59,193 bases of DNA from an uncultured Ruminococcus sp. (GTDB taxonomy: Bacteria; Bacillota; Clostridia; Oscillospirales; Acutalibacteraceae): assembly GCA_934476515.1 (NCBI GenBank), contig CAKSNZ010000010.1, positions 1 through 59,193 of the forward strand, in the 5' to 3' direction. The notes under the pieces were generated by a model. It was not told where the DNA came from and made no database searches. It worked only from the letters and a program-made list of their open reading frames with translations. The position numbers and the translations under genes are program-made. How positions within the stretch are numbered: position 1 is the stretch's first letter; every line of letters starts with the position of its first letter. Of this stretch, positions 44,070 through 54,290 are shown piece by piece.

Positions 44070-44576
44070 TTATTCAATAACGAAAAGTGGCTGACCGTAT
44101 TCGATAATGTCACCATCTTTAACAAGGATTTCCTTAATAGTGCCATCTTCTTCTGCCTGAATTTCGTTCATTAGCTTCATAGCTTCAATGATACAAACTG
44201 TATCACCCTTTTTAACTGTCTTACCAACGGTTACATATGGTTCAGCTTCAGGAGATGCTGCCTTATAGAAAACACCAACCATAGGTGCTTTGATTGTTTT
44301 ACCTGAAGGCTTTGAAGCAGATACCTGAGTTGGAGCAGACTGCTGTACAGGTGCAGTTTCTACTACAGGAGCTTGTACAGGAGCAGGTGCAACAGTAGGT
44401 GTTGGGGCAGTAGCATTAAAAGCTACTGCAGGAGCAACAGGCTTATTCTTTTCAATACGAATTCTTCTGCCCTTTTTTGTTTCTATTTCAAGAACACTTA
44501 AATCGTTCTTATTAGCAAGTTCAATTAATCTTTTAACATCATCAAGGTCATACTTCTTTAGTTTAAAAACTTCCAT
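44070..44576 (-). CDS. accB: Biotin carboxyl carrier protein of acetyl-CoA carboxylase
   Basis: 168 aa. An N-terminal AccB region is followed by an Ala/Pro/Thr/Val-rich flexible linker (about 48-95) and a biotinyl domain (about 95-168) with the biotinylation motif EAMKLMNEI. It begins 1 nt after the fabF stop. Confidence 0.96.
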   Translation of the reverse strand: MEVFKLKKYDLDDVKRLIELANKNDLSVLEIETKKGRRIRIEKNKPVAPAVAFNATAPTPTVAPAPVQAPVVETAPVQQSAPTQVSASKPSGKTIKAPMVGVFYKAASPEAEPYVTVGKTVKKGDTVCIIEAMKLMNEIQAEEDGTIKEILVKDGDIIEYGQPLFVIE

Positions 44577-44577
44577 C

Positions 44578-45819
44578 TTAGTCCTCCATAAACTTCTTGA
44601 AGATTAGGCAAGCATTGTGACCACCAAAGCCAAGGTTAGTAGATGCTGCAACATTTACATCTCTCTTAACTGCCTTGTTAGGTGTGTAGTTAAGGTCACA
44701 TTCTTCATCTTTTTCTGTGTAGCCGATTGTTGGTGGAATAATACCATTCTTTAGAGCAAGTGTACAAACAATAGCTTCTAATGCACCGGTAGCACCAAAT
44801 AGGTGACCTGTCATTGACTTTGTTGAAGAAACATTTACTCTGTAAGCATTTTCACCAAGAGCCTTCTTGATAGCCTTTGTTTCTGTTACATCATTTAGGT
44901 GAGTTGATGTACCGTGAGCATTCCAATACCATTCTTCGTCACCTGTAACATTAGCTTCCTTCATAGCTACCTTAATTGCCTTTGCAGGAGTTTCGGCAGT
45001 TGCATCAGGAGCAGTAATATGGTGAGCATCACAAGTGTTACCATAACCGGCAATTTCAGCATAAATCTTAGCACCACGAGCCTTAGCGTGTTCATATTCT
45101 TCAAGAATCATACATGCGCCACCTTCGCCCATAACAAAGCCATCACGGTTCTTGTCAAATGGGATAGAAGCATTCTTAGGGTCATTTCTTGTTGTAAGTG
45201 CCTTACAGTTTTGGAAACCGGCAATTGATAGTGGAGAAACTGCAGCTTCTGCACCACCTGTTATAATTGCATCACAGTAGCCATCTCTGATAGCATGGAA
45301 AGCTTCACCGATTGAGTTTGCACCTGTTGCACAAGCAGTTACGATTGGCACACAAGGACCTTTTGCCTTGAACTTAATAGCGATTGTGCCTGAGGCCATA
45401 TTAGCAATCATCATTGGAATAAAGAATGGGCTAACCTTTCTTGCACCAAACTTTTCCATATTGATAGAGTTCTTATAGAAACTATCAAGGCCACCGATAC
45501 CGGCACCTACATAAACACCAAAGTTATCTTCTTCAATCTTGCCTAGGATGTCACTGTCTTCTACAGCTTCAGTTGCTGCTGCAACTGCATACTGTGTATA
45601 TAAATCGTTCTTTCTTAAATCTTTCTTTTCAAAATACTTTGTTGGTTCAAAATTTTTAACTAAACCGGCAATCTTAACCTTTAGACCTTCTGTACTAAAG
45701 CGTTCTTCAGGAATAAAGTCAATACCTGAAACACCGTTTACAAGGTTGTCCCAAGTTGTCTTAATATCATTACCTACCGGAGTCACTGCTCCAATACCAG
45801 TTACTACTACTCTTCTCAT
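44578..45819 (-). CDS. fabF: Beta-ketoacyl-ACP synthase II
   Basis: 413 aa. A condensing enzyme with the Cys-His-His triad: the Cys in VTACATGANSIG, a His in NAHGTSTHLND and a His in STKSMTGHLFGATG, ending in NLGFGGHN. It elongates acyl-ACP with malonyl-ACP. A 33-nt gap separates it from fabG. Confidence 0.97.
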   Translation of the reverse strand: MRRVVVTGIGAVTPVGNDIKTTWDNLVNGVSGIDFIPEERFSTEGLKVKIAGLVKNFEPTKYFEKKDLRKNDLYTQYAVAAATEAVEDSDILGKIEEDNFGVYVGAGIGGLDSFYKNSINMEKFGARKVSPFFIPMMIANMASGTIAIKFKAKGPCVPIVTACATGANSIGEAFHAIRDGYCDAIITGGAEAAVSPLSIAGFQNCKALTTRNDPKNASIPFDKNRDGFVMGEGGACMILEEYEHAKARGAKIYAEIAGYGNTCDAHHITAPDATAETPAKAIKVAMKEANVTGDEEWYWNAHGTSTHLNDVTETKAIKKALGENAYRVNVSSTKSMTGHLFGATGALEAIVCTLALKNGIIPPTIGYTEKDEECDLNYTPNKAVKRDVNVAASTNLGFGGHNACLIFKKFMED

Positions 45820-45852
45820 ATTAGCTACCTTTCTTCGTAAATTTAAGGCAAA

Positions 45853-46596
45853 TTACATTGCCATACCACCGTCAACTCTTAGAACTTCACCTGTAATATA
45901 TGAAGCATCATCAGAAGCTAGGAAACAAATTGCATTTGCAACATCTTCAGGAGAACCGGCTCTCTTCATTGGGATACCACTTGAAATCATATCCTTTGCC
46001 TTATCAGAAAGCTGATCTGTCATATCTGTGGCAATATAACCAGGAGCGATAGCATTAACTGTAACATTTCTGCCGCCTAGTTCCTTTGCAACTGACTTTG
46101 TTAGACCGATGATACCTGCCTTTGATGCTGAATAGTTAGCCTGACCTGCATTACCCATAATACCAACAACTGATGCAAGAGAAATAATTCTACCACTTCT
46201 CTGCTTCATAAAGTGCTTATAAGTTGCTTTCATCATATTGTAAGTACCCTTTAGGTTAACATTGATAACTGCATCAAAATCAGCTTCTGTCATCTTAACC
46301 ATAAGCATATCACGAACAATACCGGCATTATTAACCAGAATATCAAGACCACCAAAGTCCTTAATAACTGCATTAACAGTTTCCTGTGCTGATTCAAAGT
46401 TTGAAACATCACTCTTATAGAACTTTGCCTTTGCTCCCATCTCTTCTAATTCTTTAATAGCAGGAGCTGCCTTTTCTTCGTCACAAATATCAGTAATAAT
46501 AATTGTTGCACCTTCACTTGCTAACTTCTTACAAGTAGCAAAACCGATACCTCTTGAACCACCAGTTACAAGAGCAATCTTACCTTCTAACTTCAT
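45853..46596 (-). CDS. fabG: 3-oxoacyl-ACP reductase FabG
   Basis: 247 aa from the ATG at 46596, where AAGGAG is well placed; a longer start at 46620 inside the fabD end has no ribosome site. It is an SDR fold with TGGSRGIG (NADPH loop), NNAG and the Ser-Tyr-Lys triad (Tyr in YSASKAG). It reduces 3-oxoacyl-ACP. Confidence 0.96.
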   Translation of the reverse strand: MKLEGKIALVTGGSRGIGFATCKKLASEGATIIITDICDEEKAAPAIKELEEMGAKAKFYKSDVSNFESAQETVNAVIKDFGGLDILVNNAGIVRDMLMVKMTEADFDAVINVNLKGTYNMMKATYKHFMKQRSGRIISLASVVGIMGNAGQANYSASKAGIIGLTKSVAKELGGRNVTVNAIAPGYIATDMTDQLSDKAKDMISSGIPMKRAGSPEDVANAICFLASDDASYITGEVLRVDGGMAM

Positions 46597-46612
46597 ATAC
46601 TTCTCCTTTTTC

Positions 46613-47515
46613 TTACACATTTAGTGCATCTAAATCTTCTTTATTTTCAACCTTAATTGCAGTAACATTTCTGTCAATTTTCTTAATTAGACCTGTTAGA
46701 GTCTTGCCAACACCAACTTCAATAAATGTGTCAACACCATTTGCAATTAAATTCTCTACTGTTTTCTGCCACTTTACAGGGTTCTTACACTGATTAGTAA
46801 TAAGTGACTTATAATCCCCACTATATTCTTCTGCTGTATAGTTTGCATAAAGTGGAATAGTTGGTTCATTTAGTGTCATATCTGCCAGATATTCACCAAG
46901 ACCAACAGCTGCCTTAGCCATATAAGGTGAGTGGAATGCACCACTTACTGCTAAAGGTACTGCTCTACCTTTTTCACTTTTAATCTTTTCGCAAAAAGCA
47001 TCAAGGTTATCTTTGTTCATAGCAACAACTGTCTGTGCAGGTGAGTTGTAGTTAACAGGCCAACATTCATCAAATTCAGAAGCAATTTCTTCTATTCTTT
47101 CAGGTGTTAGCTTCATAACTGCAACCATAGCACCGGGAGTTTCATTTGCTGCTTTATCCATTAATTCTGCTCTCTTACAAACTAGTTTGAAAGCATCTTC
47201 GTAACTCATAATTCCACTAAAGCCAAGTGCTGCAATTTCACCTAATGAGAAACCTGCAACATAATCAATTTTAATGCCTTTTTCTTTAACTGCCTCAGCA
47301 GCAGCAAGGTCAGCAGTAAAAACTGTAGGCTGAGTGTTTACTGTAACAGAAAGTTCTTCCTTTGTACCGTTAAAGCACTGATTGCTTGTACCCTCTCTAA
47401 TAGAGTCAGCCATATCATAAACTGCCTTAGCAGCAGGAGAACAATCATATAATTCTTTGCCCATACCGGGATACTGTGCACCCTGACCTGAGAATACTAA
47501 TGCTATTTTACCCAT
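46613..47515 (-). CDS. fabD: Malonyl-CoA:ACP transacylase
   Basis: 300 aa. It has the GQGAQYPGMG N-terminal motif, the nucleophile elbow GFSLGEIAAL and the His in SGAFHSPYM. It transfers malonyl groups from CoA to ACP. It overlaps fabK by 13 nt. Confidence 0.96.
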   Translation of the reverse strand: MGKIALVFSGQGAQYPGMGKELYDCSPAAKAVYDMADSIREGTSNQCFNGTKEELSVTVNTQPTVFTADLAAAEAVKEKGIKIDYVAGFSLGEIAALGFSGIMSYEDAFKLVCKRAELMDKAANETPGAMVAVMKLTPERIEEIASEFDECWPVNYNSPAQTVVAMNKDNLDAFCEKIKSEKGRAVPLAVSGAFHSPYMAKAAVGLGEYLADMTLNEPTIPLYANYTAEEYSGDYKSLITNQCKNPVKWQKTVENLIANGVDTFIEVGVGKTLTGLIKKIDRNVTAIKVENKEDLDALNV

Positions 47516-48453
47516 TGTGTAGCTCCCTTTAGTGTTTCCTCAGCTTGAGTAAACATTTCTTCAATAATTTCCTTAGCAGGTTGTTCTTTCTTAACCATAG
47601 CAGCAACCTGACCGGCTAGTACAGTACCGTTCTTTACATCACCTTCACGAGCTGCAAGTCTTAGCTTACCTGTACCCATACTTTCAAGCTTTTCATCATC
47701 ACAATTTGTACGGTCATATTCGCAAGCCTGATATTCCTTAGTAAAGCTATTTCTAATTGAACGAACAGGATGACCCAGACGCTTACCTGTAACAACAGTA
47801 TCAATATCCTTAGCCTTTAGGACTTTTTCTTTATATTCATGAGCGATAGTACATTCATCACATACTAAGAATCTTGTACCAACCTGTACACCCTTAGCAC
47901 CTAGCATAAAAGCAGCAGCAATCTGTCTGCCATCAGCAATACCACCGGCAGCAATAACAGGAATATTAACTGCATCTACAACCTGAGGTACAAGAGCCAT
48001 TGTAGTTAAGTCACCAACATGACCACCACTTTCGCCACCTTCAGCAATAACAGCAAAAGCACCACGCTTTTCAACCATTCTTGCAAGTGCAACAGAAGCA
48101 ACTACAGGGATAACCTTAATACCTGCTTCAGTCCACATTGGCATATATTTTGTAGGAGTACCGGCACCTGTTGTAACAACCTTTACTCCTTCTTCAACAA
48201 CAACCTTTGCTACTTCATCAACGAATGGTGACATCATCATAATGTTTACACCGAAAGGTTTGTCAGTCATTTCTTTACATTTCTTAATTTCTGCACGAAG
48301 TTGTTCTCCGTTAGAATTCATAGCAGCGATAATACCAAGACCACCGGCATTTGAAACACCGGAAGCTAAAGAAGCATCAGCAACCCAAGCCATACCACCT
48401 TGAAAAATAGGGTATTGAATACCTAATTCTTTATTAATAACAGTATCAATCAT
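47503..48453 (-). CDS. fabK: Enoyl-ACP reductase II (FMN-dependent)
   Basis: 316 aa from the ATG at 48453, which has GGAGGT eight nt upstream; the longer in-frame start at 48579 lies within the promoter. It is a TIM-barrel flavoprotein of the FabK/nitronate monooxygenase family with YPIFQGGMAWVADASLA, GEGGESGGHVG and LGAKGVQVGTRF. It performs the last step of each elongation round. It is the first gene of the operon; fabH and acpP, which often accompany it, are absent here. Confidence 0.93.
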   Translation of the reverse strand: MIDTVINKELGIQYPIFQGGMAWVADASLASGVSNAGGLGIIAAMNSNGEQLRAEIKKCKEMTDKPFGVNIMMMSPFVDEVAKVVVEEGVKVVTTGAGTPTKYMPMWTEAGIKVIPVVASVALARMVEKRGAFAVIAEGGESGGHVGDLTTMALVPQVVDAVNIPVIAAGGIADGRQIAAAFMLGAKGVQVGTRFLVCDECTIAHEYKEKVLKAKDIDTVVTGKRLGHPVRSIRNSFTKEYQACEYDRTNCDDEKLESMGTGKLRLAAREGDVKNGTVLAGQVAAMVKKEQPAKEIIEEMFTQAEETLKGATQWVK

Positions 48454-48474
48454 TATGTACCTCCAATTTACGCA

Positions 48475-48529
48475 ACCTAGAAAATAGGTAGTTTTAGTAG
48501 ATAAACCTTTTTGCAAAATTGCAAAAGGG
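48475..48529 (-). promoter_or_regulatory. Candidate operator of the fab operon
   Basis: A 24-bp near-palindrome (48506-48529, core TTTTGCAATTTTGCAAAA) lies about 15 to 40 nt after the likely start site. A second inverted repeat, ACCTA-5-TAGGT (48475-48489), follows. Fatty-acid operons in Firmicutes are usually controlled by FapR or FabT at such sites; which one applies is not known. Confidence 0.5.
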
Positions 48530-48550
48530 CACAATTCTCCAATCTTTGTT

Positions 48551-48579
48551 ATTGTACTATAAAAAAGCCTTATTGTCAA
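48551..48579 (-). promoter_or_regulatory. Housekeeping promoter of the fab-acc operon
   Basis: On the minus strand TTGACA (48574-48579), a 17-bp spacer and TACAAT (48551-48556), close to consensus. Confidence 0.85.
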
Positions 48580-48739
48580 TGAACTGCACCCTTGTTTTTC
48601 CTCTTATAGTTCATAATTAAAAGGTTTTTATAACTTAAAATTTTGTGTATTATTAATCATAATTATATATTTTTGTCTATTAATTAACCGTTTTTTCATA
48701 TACTTTATTTTAAAAAACTGTTTTCACACTCAACTAAAG

Positions 48740-49057
48740 CTAACTGCAAAAATCTTCCAAACATTTTCTCAGAGAAGTATCTCCCTTAACCTCTATTCCC
48801 TCTTTTAATTTATCTTGGTCATCATAAGGCAAAGAACTAACAAGAGTATCTGTTTTTATCATTGGAGATTTTTCATTTTTCTTAAAAACCGAAACATAAC
48901 CTTTGTAATTTTTCACATAATAAATTTCTGATGCAGTAGCCTTTTGCTGACTTAAAGTTTGAGCAAATTCTTCCTCCTTAAGTTCAAAATTTGCTGACAC
49001 AAAAACCGATGCAAAGAGAATACATCCGGTTAGGATAATAGCTACATATTCCTTCAT
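48740..49057 (-). CDS. Small exported BofC-C-like protein
   Basis: 105 aa. One N-terminal hydrophobic helix (signal or anchor, about 5-22) precedes a domain of about 60 residues with the pattern YYVKNYKGYVSVF, SSLPYDDQDKL and GIEV, then LEDF. This resembles the C-terminal domain of BofC-type proteins common in spore-forming Clostridia. It is divergent from the class A PBP gene. The family call is by pattern only. Confidence 0.55.
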   Translation of the reverse strand: MKEYVAIILTGCILFASVFVSANFELKEEEFAQTLSQQKATASEIYYVKNYKGYVSVFKKNEKSPMIKTDTLVSSLPYDDQDKLKEGIEVKGDTSLRKCLEDFCS

Positions 49058-49184
49058 ATGTTCAACTTCCTTTCACATAATTAGAAAAATATTCCTTCAA
49101 GGAATTATTTTTTCATAAAATTATACGAATATTCATATATTAAAAGATTTTTTTTGCACATATAAAGAAAAAGTAAAAAATAGG

Positions 49185-49213
49185 TTTATTTTTGTATGAT
49201 AATATGGTACAAT
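49185..49213 (+). promoter_or_regulatory. Promoter of the penicillin-binding protein gene
   Basis: TACAAT (49208-49213) is preceded by TGG, an extended -10, with a poor -35 (TTTATT). Confidence 0.5.
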
Positions 49214-49320
49214 GTTATTTGTTATGTTTTACATATATATTGAAAAATTATAATGTAGATAATGTACATAATAAAATTACAAATAAAACAGAATATTGCC
49301 TTAAAAAGGAGGTGGTCGGT

Positions 49321-51720
49321 TTGAGAGAAACTGATATCAGTAAGATGAGTACAAAGAAACCTTCTGGTAGAAGTGAAATCGAACACGACAAAAAAGGAAC
49401 TAGTAAAGTAGTATTTTCAGGTATTGGAAAAGCTATATTCACCATTTTTATGGTTTTCGTATGTGCTATTGTTGCTGTAGGTATCAGCCTAGGGGTATAT
49501 ATCTTTGGCATTGCATCTGAACCAACCGGTATTGACCTGGTTGCTGCAAGTCTAAACCTAACCAGCCACATTTATGTACAAAACGATGATGGTGAGTTTA
49601 AGGAATATCAATCCATTTACGATACAGAAAACAGAGTATGGGTTGACTTTAAGGACATTCCTCAGCATATGAAAGATGCTATGGTTGCAATCGAGGACAA
49701 GCGTTTCTATGAACACCACGGTGTTGACTGGCAGAGAACTGCCGGCGCTATGCTTTCCCTATCCTCCGGTTCAAGTAGCTATGGTGGTTCTACTATCACT
49801 CAGCAGTTAATCAAGAACCTTACTGACGATAACCAAGTTTCCCTAAATCGTAAGATTAGAGAAATTTTCAGAGCGTTGAATGTTGAAAAGGAATACACCA
49901 AGGATCAGATTCTTGAGGCATACCTAAACGTTGTAAACTTTGGTAACAACTGTCAAGGTGTTCAGGCTGCATCTCAGCTTTATTTTGGTCAAGATATTCA
50001 GAAGTGTTCTATTGCTCAGTGTGCTGCTATTGCAGGTATCACACAGAACCCTAGCCAATGGAACCCTCTTATCTATCCTGAAAACAACAAAAAACGTAGA
50101 GAAGTTGTTATCAAGGAAATGTACAACCAAGGTAAGATAACAAAAAAAGAATATGAAGACGCTATGAAAGAGTCTAAGAATATGAAGTTCGTTGGTTATA
50201 ACCAGAAGAAAGAAAAAGAAGAAGTCTATGTTCAGAACTGGTATATCGAAGAACTTATGAATGACCTTAAGACTGATTTAGCAAAGCAGAATGATATTTC
50301 TGAAAAGGCTGCATCAAGAATGCTTTCAACACAAGGCTTAAAGATTTATTGTGCTATGGATACAAAGATGCAGGATTACATTGAAAAAGTCGGCAGAAGC
50401 GTTAACTCAGAAAATGATGTTACCGGACTTCAAACAGCCATGACTCTTATGGAATATGACGGTAGAGTTGTTGCTACTACCGGTTCTTCCCTAAAGAAAA
50501 CCAGCAACAATCTTTTTGACAGAGCTACATCAGCAGCTTTACAGCCCGGTTCATCTATTAAACCTGTAGTTGTTTATCCTTATGCTATTGAACACAATGT
50601 TTTAACATATGGTTCACTTGTAGAAGATGAACCACTTGATGACTATAAGGTTGGTACAGACGGATATGCTGAAGCAGGTCCTACAAACTGGTACAACGGT
50701 TATAAAGGCTCAATGTCACTTCCGGATGCTATCGAAATTTCTTCTAATGCAACAGCTGCTCAGGTTATGGACAAAATCACTCCGGCTGCTGCTTATAAAC
50801 AAGTTACTCAGTTAATGGGCTTTACTCATCTTGATGAACAGGATGGTAAAGAAGTAGGTGCTTTGTCTATCGGTGGTATGACAGGTGGTGTTACTGCAAG
50901 AGAAATGGCAGCAGCTTACCAGTACCTAGGTAACGGTGGTCAGTATTATGAACCATACACTTACTACTATGTAACTGACAATAACGGCAAGGTTATCATT
51001 GACAAGAGAGATCAAATGCCAAAACAAGCATACTCAGATGAAACTGCTGCTATTATGAACAGAGAACTTCACTTTAACGTTACTACTTCCCACAACACTC
51101 AGGCTTATAACGCCAGAATTGACGGTTGGGATATTATCGGTAAAACAGGTACAACTAATGACGATAAGGATAGTTGGTTCTGTGGTTGTTCTCCATATGC
51201 AACACTTGCAGTATGGACAGGTTTTGATACACCGGCAACTAACCCGGACACATCTATTGCAGCAAAGAATTTCCAGACAGTTATGTCAAAGTATCTAAAG
51301 GGTAAGAAGAAAAAGTCTTACAACTTCCCTGCTGATATGGAAGAAATTTCTTATTGTGTAGATTCCGGTTTATTAGCATCGTCTTATTGTTCAAATACAA
51401 GAACTGGTTATTACTTCAAGGATAAAAAGCCTGATTATTGTTACGGTGACCACAGTGGTACAGTTTACTACAACAATGATGACACTTATAGCAATGATAA
51501 TAACAATAACTATACTGACTATAATGATTATACAACAGCTTATAACAACAATAACGATTATAGTTATGAAGCAACAACTGAGGGTGCTACAGAAAGTGGT
51601 GGAGAAAATGAACCTGCTTCTCAGGAAAATCAAGAAACCAAAGCACCTGAAACTCAAGCTCCGGCAACAAAACCTGCTGAGAACAATGAACCTGTAGCAA
51701 CTACAGGTTCAGCAAACTAA
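49321..51720 (+). CDS. Class A penicillin-binding protein (transglycosylase/transpeptidase)
   Basis: 799 aa from the TTG at 49321, with AAGGAGGTGG upstream; the ATG at 49192 precedes that site. It has a cytoplasmic N-terminus and one transmembrane helix (about 37-60). The glycosyltransferase domain has EDKRFYEHHGVDW and GGSTITQQLIKN. The transpeptidase domain has SIKP (catalytic Ser), SSN and GKTGTT. The C-terminal 100 residues are a low-complexity Asn/Tyr/Asp then Glu/Thr/Ala/Pro-rich tail. It polymerises and cross-links peptidoglycan. Confidence 0.95.
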   Translation: MRETDISKMSTKKPSGRSEIEHDKKGTSKVVFSGIGKAIFTIFMVFVCAIVAVGISLGVYIFGIASEPTGIDLVAASLNLTSHIYVQNDDGEFKEYQSIYDTENRVWVDFKDIPQHMKDAMVAIEDKRFYEHHGVDWQRTAGAMLSLSSGSSSYGGSTITQQLIKNLTDDNQVSLNRKIREIFRALNVEKEYTKDQILEAYLNVVNFGNNCQGVQAASQLYFGQDIQKCSIAQCAAIAGITQNPSQWNPLIYPENNKKRREVVIKEMYNQGKITKKEYEDAMKESKNMKFVGYNQKKEKEEVYVQNWYIEELMNDLKTDLAKQNDISEKAASRMLSTQGLKIYCAMDTKMQDYIEKVGRSVNSENDVTGLQTAMTLMEYDGRVVATTGSSLKKTSNNLFDRATSAALQPGSSIKPVVVYPYAIEHNVLTYGSLVEDEPLDDYKVGTDGYAEAGPTNWYNGYKGSMSLPDAIEISSNATAAQVMDKITPAAAYKQVTQLMGFTHLDEQDGKEVGALSIGGMTGGVTAREMAAAYQYLGNGGQYYEPYTYYYVTDNNGKVIIDKRDQMPKQAYSDETAAIMNRELHFNVTTSHNTQAYNARIDGWDIIGKTGTTNDDKDSWFCGCSPYATLAVWTGFDTPATNPDTSIAAKNFQTVMSKYLKGKKKKSYNFPADMEEISYCVDSGLLASSYCSNTRTGYYFKDKKPDYCYGDHSGTVYYNNDDTYSNDNNNNYTDYNDYTTAYNNNNDYSYEATTEGATESGGENEPASQENQETKAPETQAPATKPAENNEPVATTGSAN

Positions 51721-51767
51721 CAAAGATTTTTAATAATACAAGATAAATATACAAGAGAGGTACAGAT

Positions 51768-52985
51768 ATGATTTCAGTAGCAATTATGGGTCACGGTACA
51801 GTTGGCTCAGGTGTAGCAGAAATTCTGACAACACACAAACAGAAACTTTTCAAAGCAGTTGGCGAGGAACTTTATGTTAAGCACATTCTTGACTTAAGAG
51901 AATTTCCTGATAGCCCACTGGCAGACAGATTTACAAAGAACTTTGAGGACATTGTAAATGATATTGAAGTAAGAGTTGTTGTTGAAGTTATGGGTGGTAC
52001 AAACCCTGCATATGACTTTGTTAAAAGATGCTTACAGGCAGGTAAAAGCGTTGTAACATCTAACAAAGAACTTGTTGCAAAGCATGGAGCAGAACTTCTT
52101 GCAGTAGCAAAAGAAAACAACGCAAACTTCCTATTTGAAGCATCAGTTGGTGGTGGTATTCCAATTATCAGACCACTTTCACAGTGCTTAGTAGCAAATG
52201 AAGTTGACGAAATTGCCGGTATTTTAAACGGTACAACAAACTTCATCTTTGGTAAGATGATTAACGATAATATGGACTTTTCAGATGCTCTAAAGTTAGC
52301 TCAAGACCTAGGTTATGCTGAAAGAAATCCGGAAGCTGACATTGAAGGTCACGATGCTTGCAGAAAGATTTGTATTCTTGCTTCTCTTGCATTTGGCAAA
52401 CATATTTATCCTGACAATGTTTACACAAAGGGTATTTCAGAAATTACACTTGACGATGTTAAATATGCAGACAGCCTAAACTATGTTATCAAGCTAATCG
52501 GTGATGTTAAGAAAACAGAAGATGGCAAGCTAGACATTCTTGTTGCTCCAATGCTACTTTCAAAGGATTGTATCCTATCAGACATTAACGATGTATTTAA
52601 CGGTATCTTAGTTAAGGGTGACTGTACAGGTGATGTAATGTTCTACGGTAAGGGTGCCGGTAAGTTACCTACTGCATCAGCAGTTGTAGCCGATGTTGTT
52701 GACTGTGCAAAGCATCTAAAAGCCAGAAAGAGAATTTTCTGGACAGATAGTGACGGAAGTCAGGTTGCTTCATATAAAGATAGTAAGACAGCAATGTACA
52801 TAAGAGTTGCCGGTAAGGGTGAAATGGCACAAAGCCTATTCCCTGATTCAGAAATTATGAAGGCTGACGGCAACACAGTTCTTATGACACAGGAATATAA
52901 GTTTGGTGAAATTGAAGAAAAGATTGCTAAGCTTAATGAAAATGGTGAAAAGGTTCTTTCTGCTATTAGAATCGGTAACCTTTAA
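51768..52985 (+). CDS. hom: Homoserine dehydrogenase
   Basis: 405 aa. It reduces aspartate semialdehyde to homoserine. The Rossmann motif GHGTVGSGVAEIL, VTSNKELV, the catalytic NGTTNFI and PEADIEGHDACRK are visible, with a C-terminal ACT-like region (about 325-405) for feedback control. It begins 47 nt after the PBP stop and 65 nt before aspartate kinase. Confidence 0.95.
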   Translation: MISVAIMGHGTVGSGVAEILTTHKQKLFKAVGEELYVKHILDLREFPDSPLADRFTKNFEDIVNDIEVRVVVEVMGGTNPAYDFVKRCLQAGKSVVTSNKELVAKHGAELLAVAKENNANFLFEASVGGGIPIIRPLSQCLVANEVDEIAGILNGTTNFIFGKMINDNMDFSDALKLAQDLGYAERNPEADIEGHDACRKICILASLAFGKHIYPDNVYTKGISEITLDDVKYADSLNYVIKLIGDVKKTEDGKLDILVAPMLLSKDCILSDINDVFNGILVKGDCTGDVMFYGKGAGKLPTASAVVADVVDCAKHLKARKRIFWTDSDGSQVASYKDSKTAMYIRVAGKGEMAQSLFPDSEIMKADGNTVLMTQEYKFGEIEEKIAKLNENGEKVLSAIRIGNL

Positions 52986-53050
52986 TTAATTAGTTTATCA
53001 TTTTAAATCTATATAAAAATTCACTTAGGTGGAAAATAAGGAGATAGGAA

Positions 53051-54256
53051 ATGGCACTTATAGTACAAAAGTTCGGTGGCTCATCAGTAGCCAATGCCGA
53101 AAGAGTGTTCAACGTTGCAAAGATTGTAACAGACACTTACAAAAAGGGTAATGACGTTGTAGTTGTAGTATCTGCTCAAGGTGATACAACAGATGACCTC
53201 ATTGCAAAGCAAATGGAAATCAACCCAGAGGCTAACAAGAGAGAAAGAGATATGCTACTTGCTTCAGGTGAGCAGATTTCAATTTCACTACTTGCTATGG
53301 CTTGTGAAAAGCTTGGTGTACCGGCAATTTCACTACTAGGCTGGCAGGCAGGTTTCCAGACAACATCAGCACACACATCAGCTAGAATTAAGAATGTTGA
53401 TGGTCAGAGAATTCGTCAGGAACTTGACCAACACAAGGTTGTTGTTGTTGCCGGTTTCCAGGGTATTAACCGTCACGAAGACCTAACAACTCTAGGTAGA
53501 GGTGGTAGTGACACATCTGCAGTTGCTATTGCGGCTTCCCTACACGCTGACTTATGTCAGATTTTCACAGATGTTGAAGGTGTATTCACAGCTGACCCAA
53601 GAAAAGTTAAAAACGCAATTAAGCTAAAGGAAATTTCTTATGACGAAATGCTAGAACTTGCAACACTTGGTGCACAGGTTCTTAACAACCGTTCTGTAGA
53701 AATGGCTAAAAAATACGGAATTGAACTTGAAGTACTTTCAAGTCTTACTAATAAACCAGGTACAATAGTAAAGGAGAAACCAAAGATGGAAAAAATGATT
53801 ATTTCAGGTGTTGCTAAAGACTGCGACATTGCAAGAATTTCAATAAAGGGTATTCCAAACGAACCGGGCTTTGCTTTCAAAGTATTCTCAAAGCTTTCAG
53901 CAAAGGATATTAATGTTGACATTATTCTTCAGTCTGTTGGTACTGAAGGCACAAAGGATATTGCATTTACTGTTGCTGCTGATAAGGGTCAGGAAGCTGT
54001 TGACACTCTAAACGACAACAAAGATGCTCTAGGCTTTGAAGAAGTAACACTTGACAAGGATGTTGCTAAGATTTCTATTGTTGGTGCAGGTATGGAAAGC
54101 CATGCCGGTGTTGCTACAAAGATGTTTGAAGCACTTTACAACAACAATGTTAACATTCAGATGATTGCTACTTCTGAAATTAAGACATCTGTTCTTATTG
54201 CTAAGAAAGATGCTGACAGAGCTGTTTCTGCAATTCACGATAAGTTCTTTGACTAA
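53051..54256 (+). CDS. lysC: Aspartate kinase
   Basis: 401 aa. The kinase domain (about 1-240) has VQKFGGSSVAN at the N-terminus, LGRGGSDTSAVA and FTDVEGVFTADPR. Two ACT domains follow (about 260-400). It makes aspartyl phosphate at the head of the Lys/Thr/Met pathway. AAGGAG precedes the ATG. The pairing with hom shows shared control of threonine and methionine supply. Confidence 0.95.
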   Translation: MALIVQKFGGSSVANAERVFNVAKIVTDTYKKGNDVVVVVSAQGDTTDDLIAKQMEINPEANKRERDMLLASGEQISISLLAMACEKLGVPAISLLGWQAGFQTTSAHTSARIKNVDGQRIRQELDQHKVVVVAGFQGINRHEDLTTLGRGGSDTSAVAIAASLHADLCQIFTDVEGVFTADPRKVKNAIKLKEISYDEMLELATLGAQVLNNRSVEMAKKYGIELEVLSSLTNKPGTIVKEKPKMEKMIISGVAKDCDIARISIKGIPNEPGFAFKVFSKLSAKDINVDIILQSVGTEGTKDIAFTVAADKGQEAVDTLNDNKDALGFEEVTLDKDVAKISIVGAGMESHAGVATKMFEALYNNNVNIQMIATSEIKTSVLIAKKDADRAVSAIHDKFFD

Positions 54257-54290
54257 TATTTATTAGTATTAACTTACATTTAAATTATTC

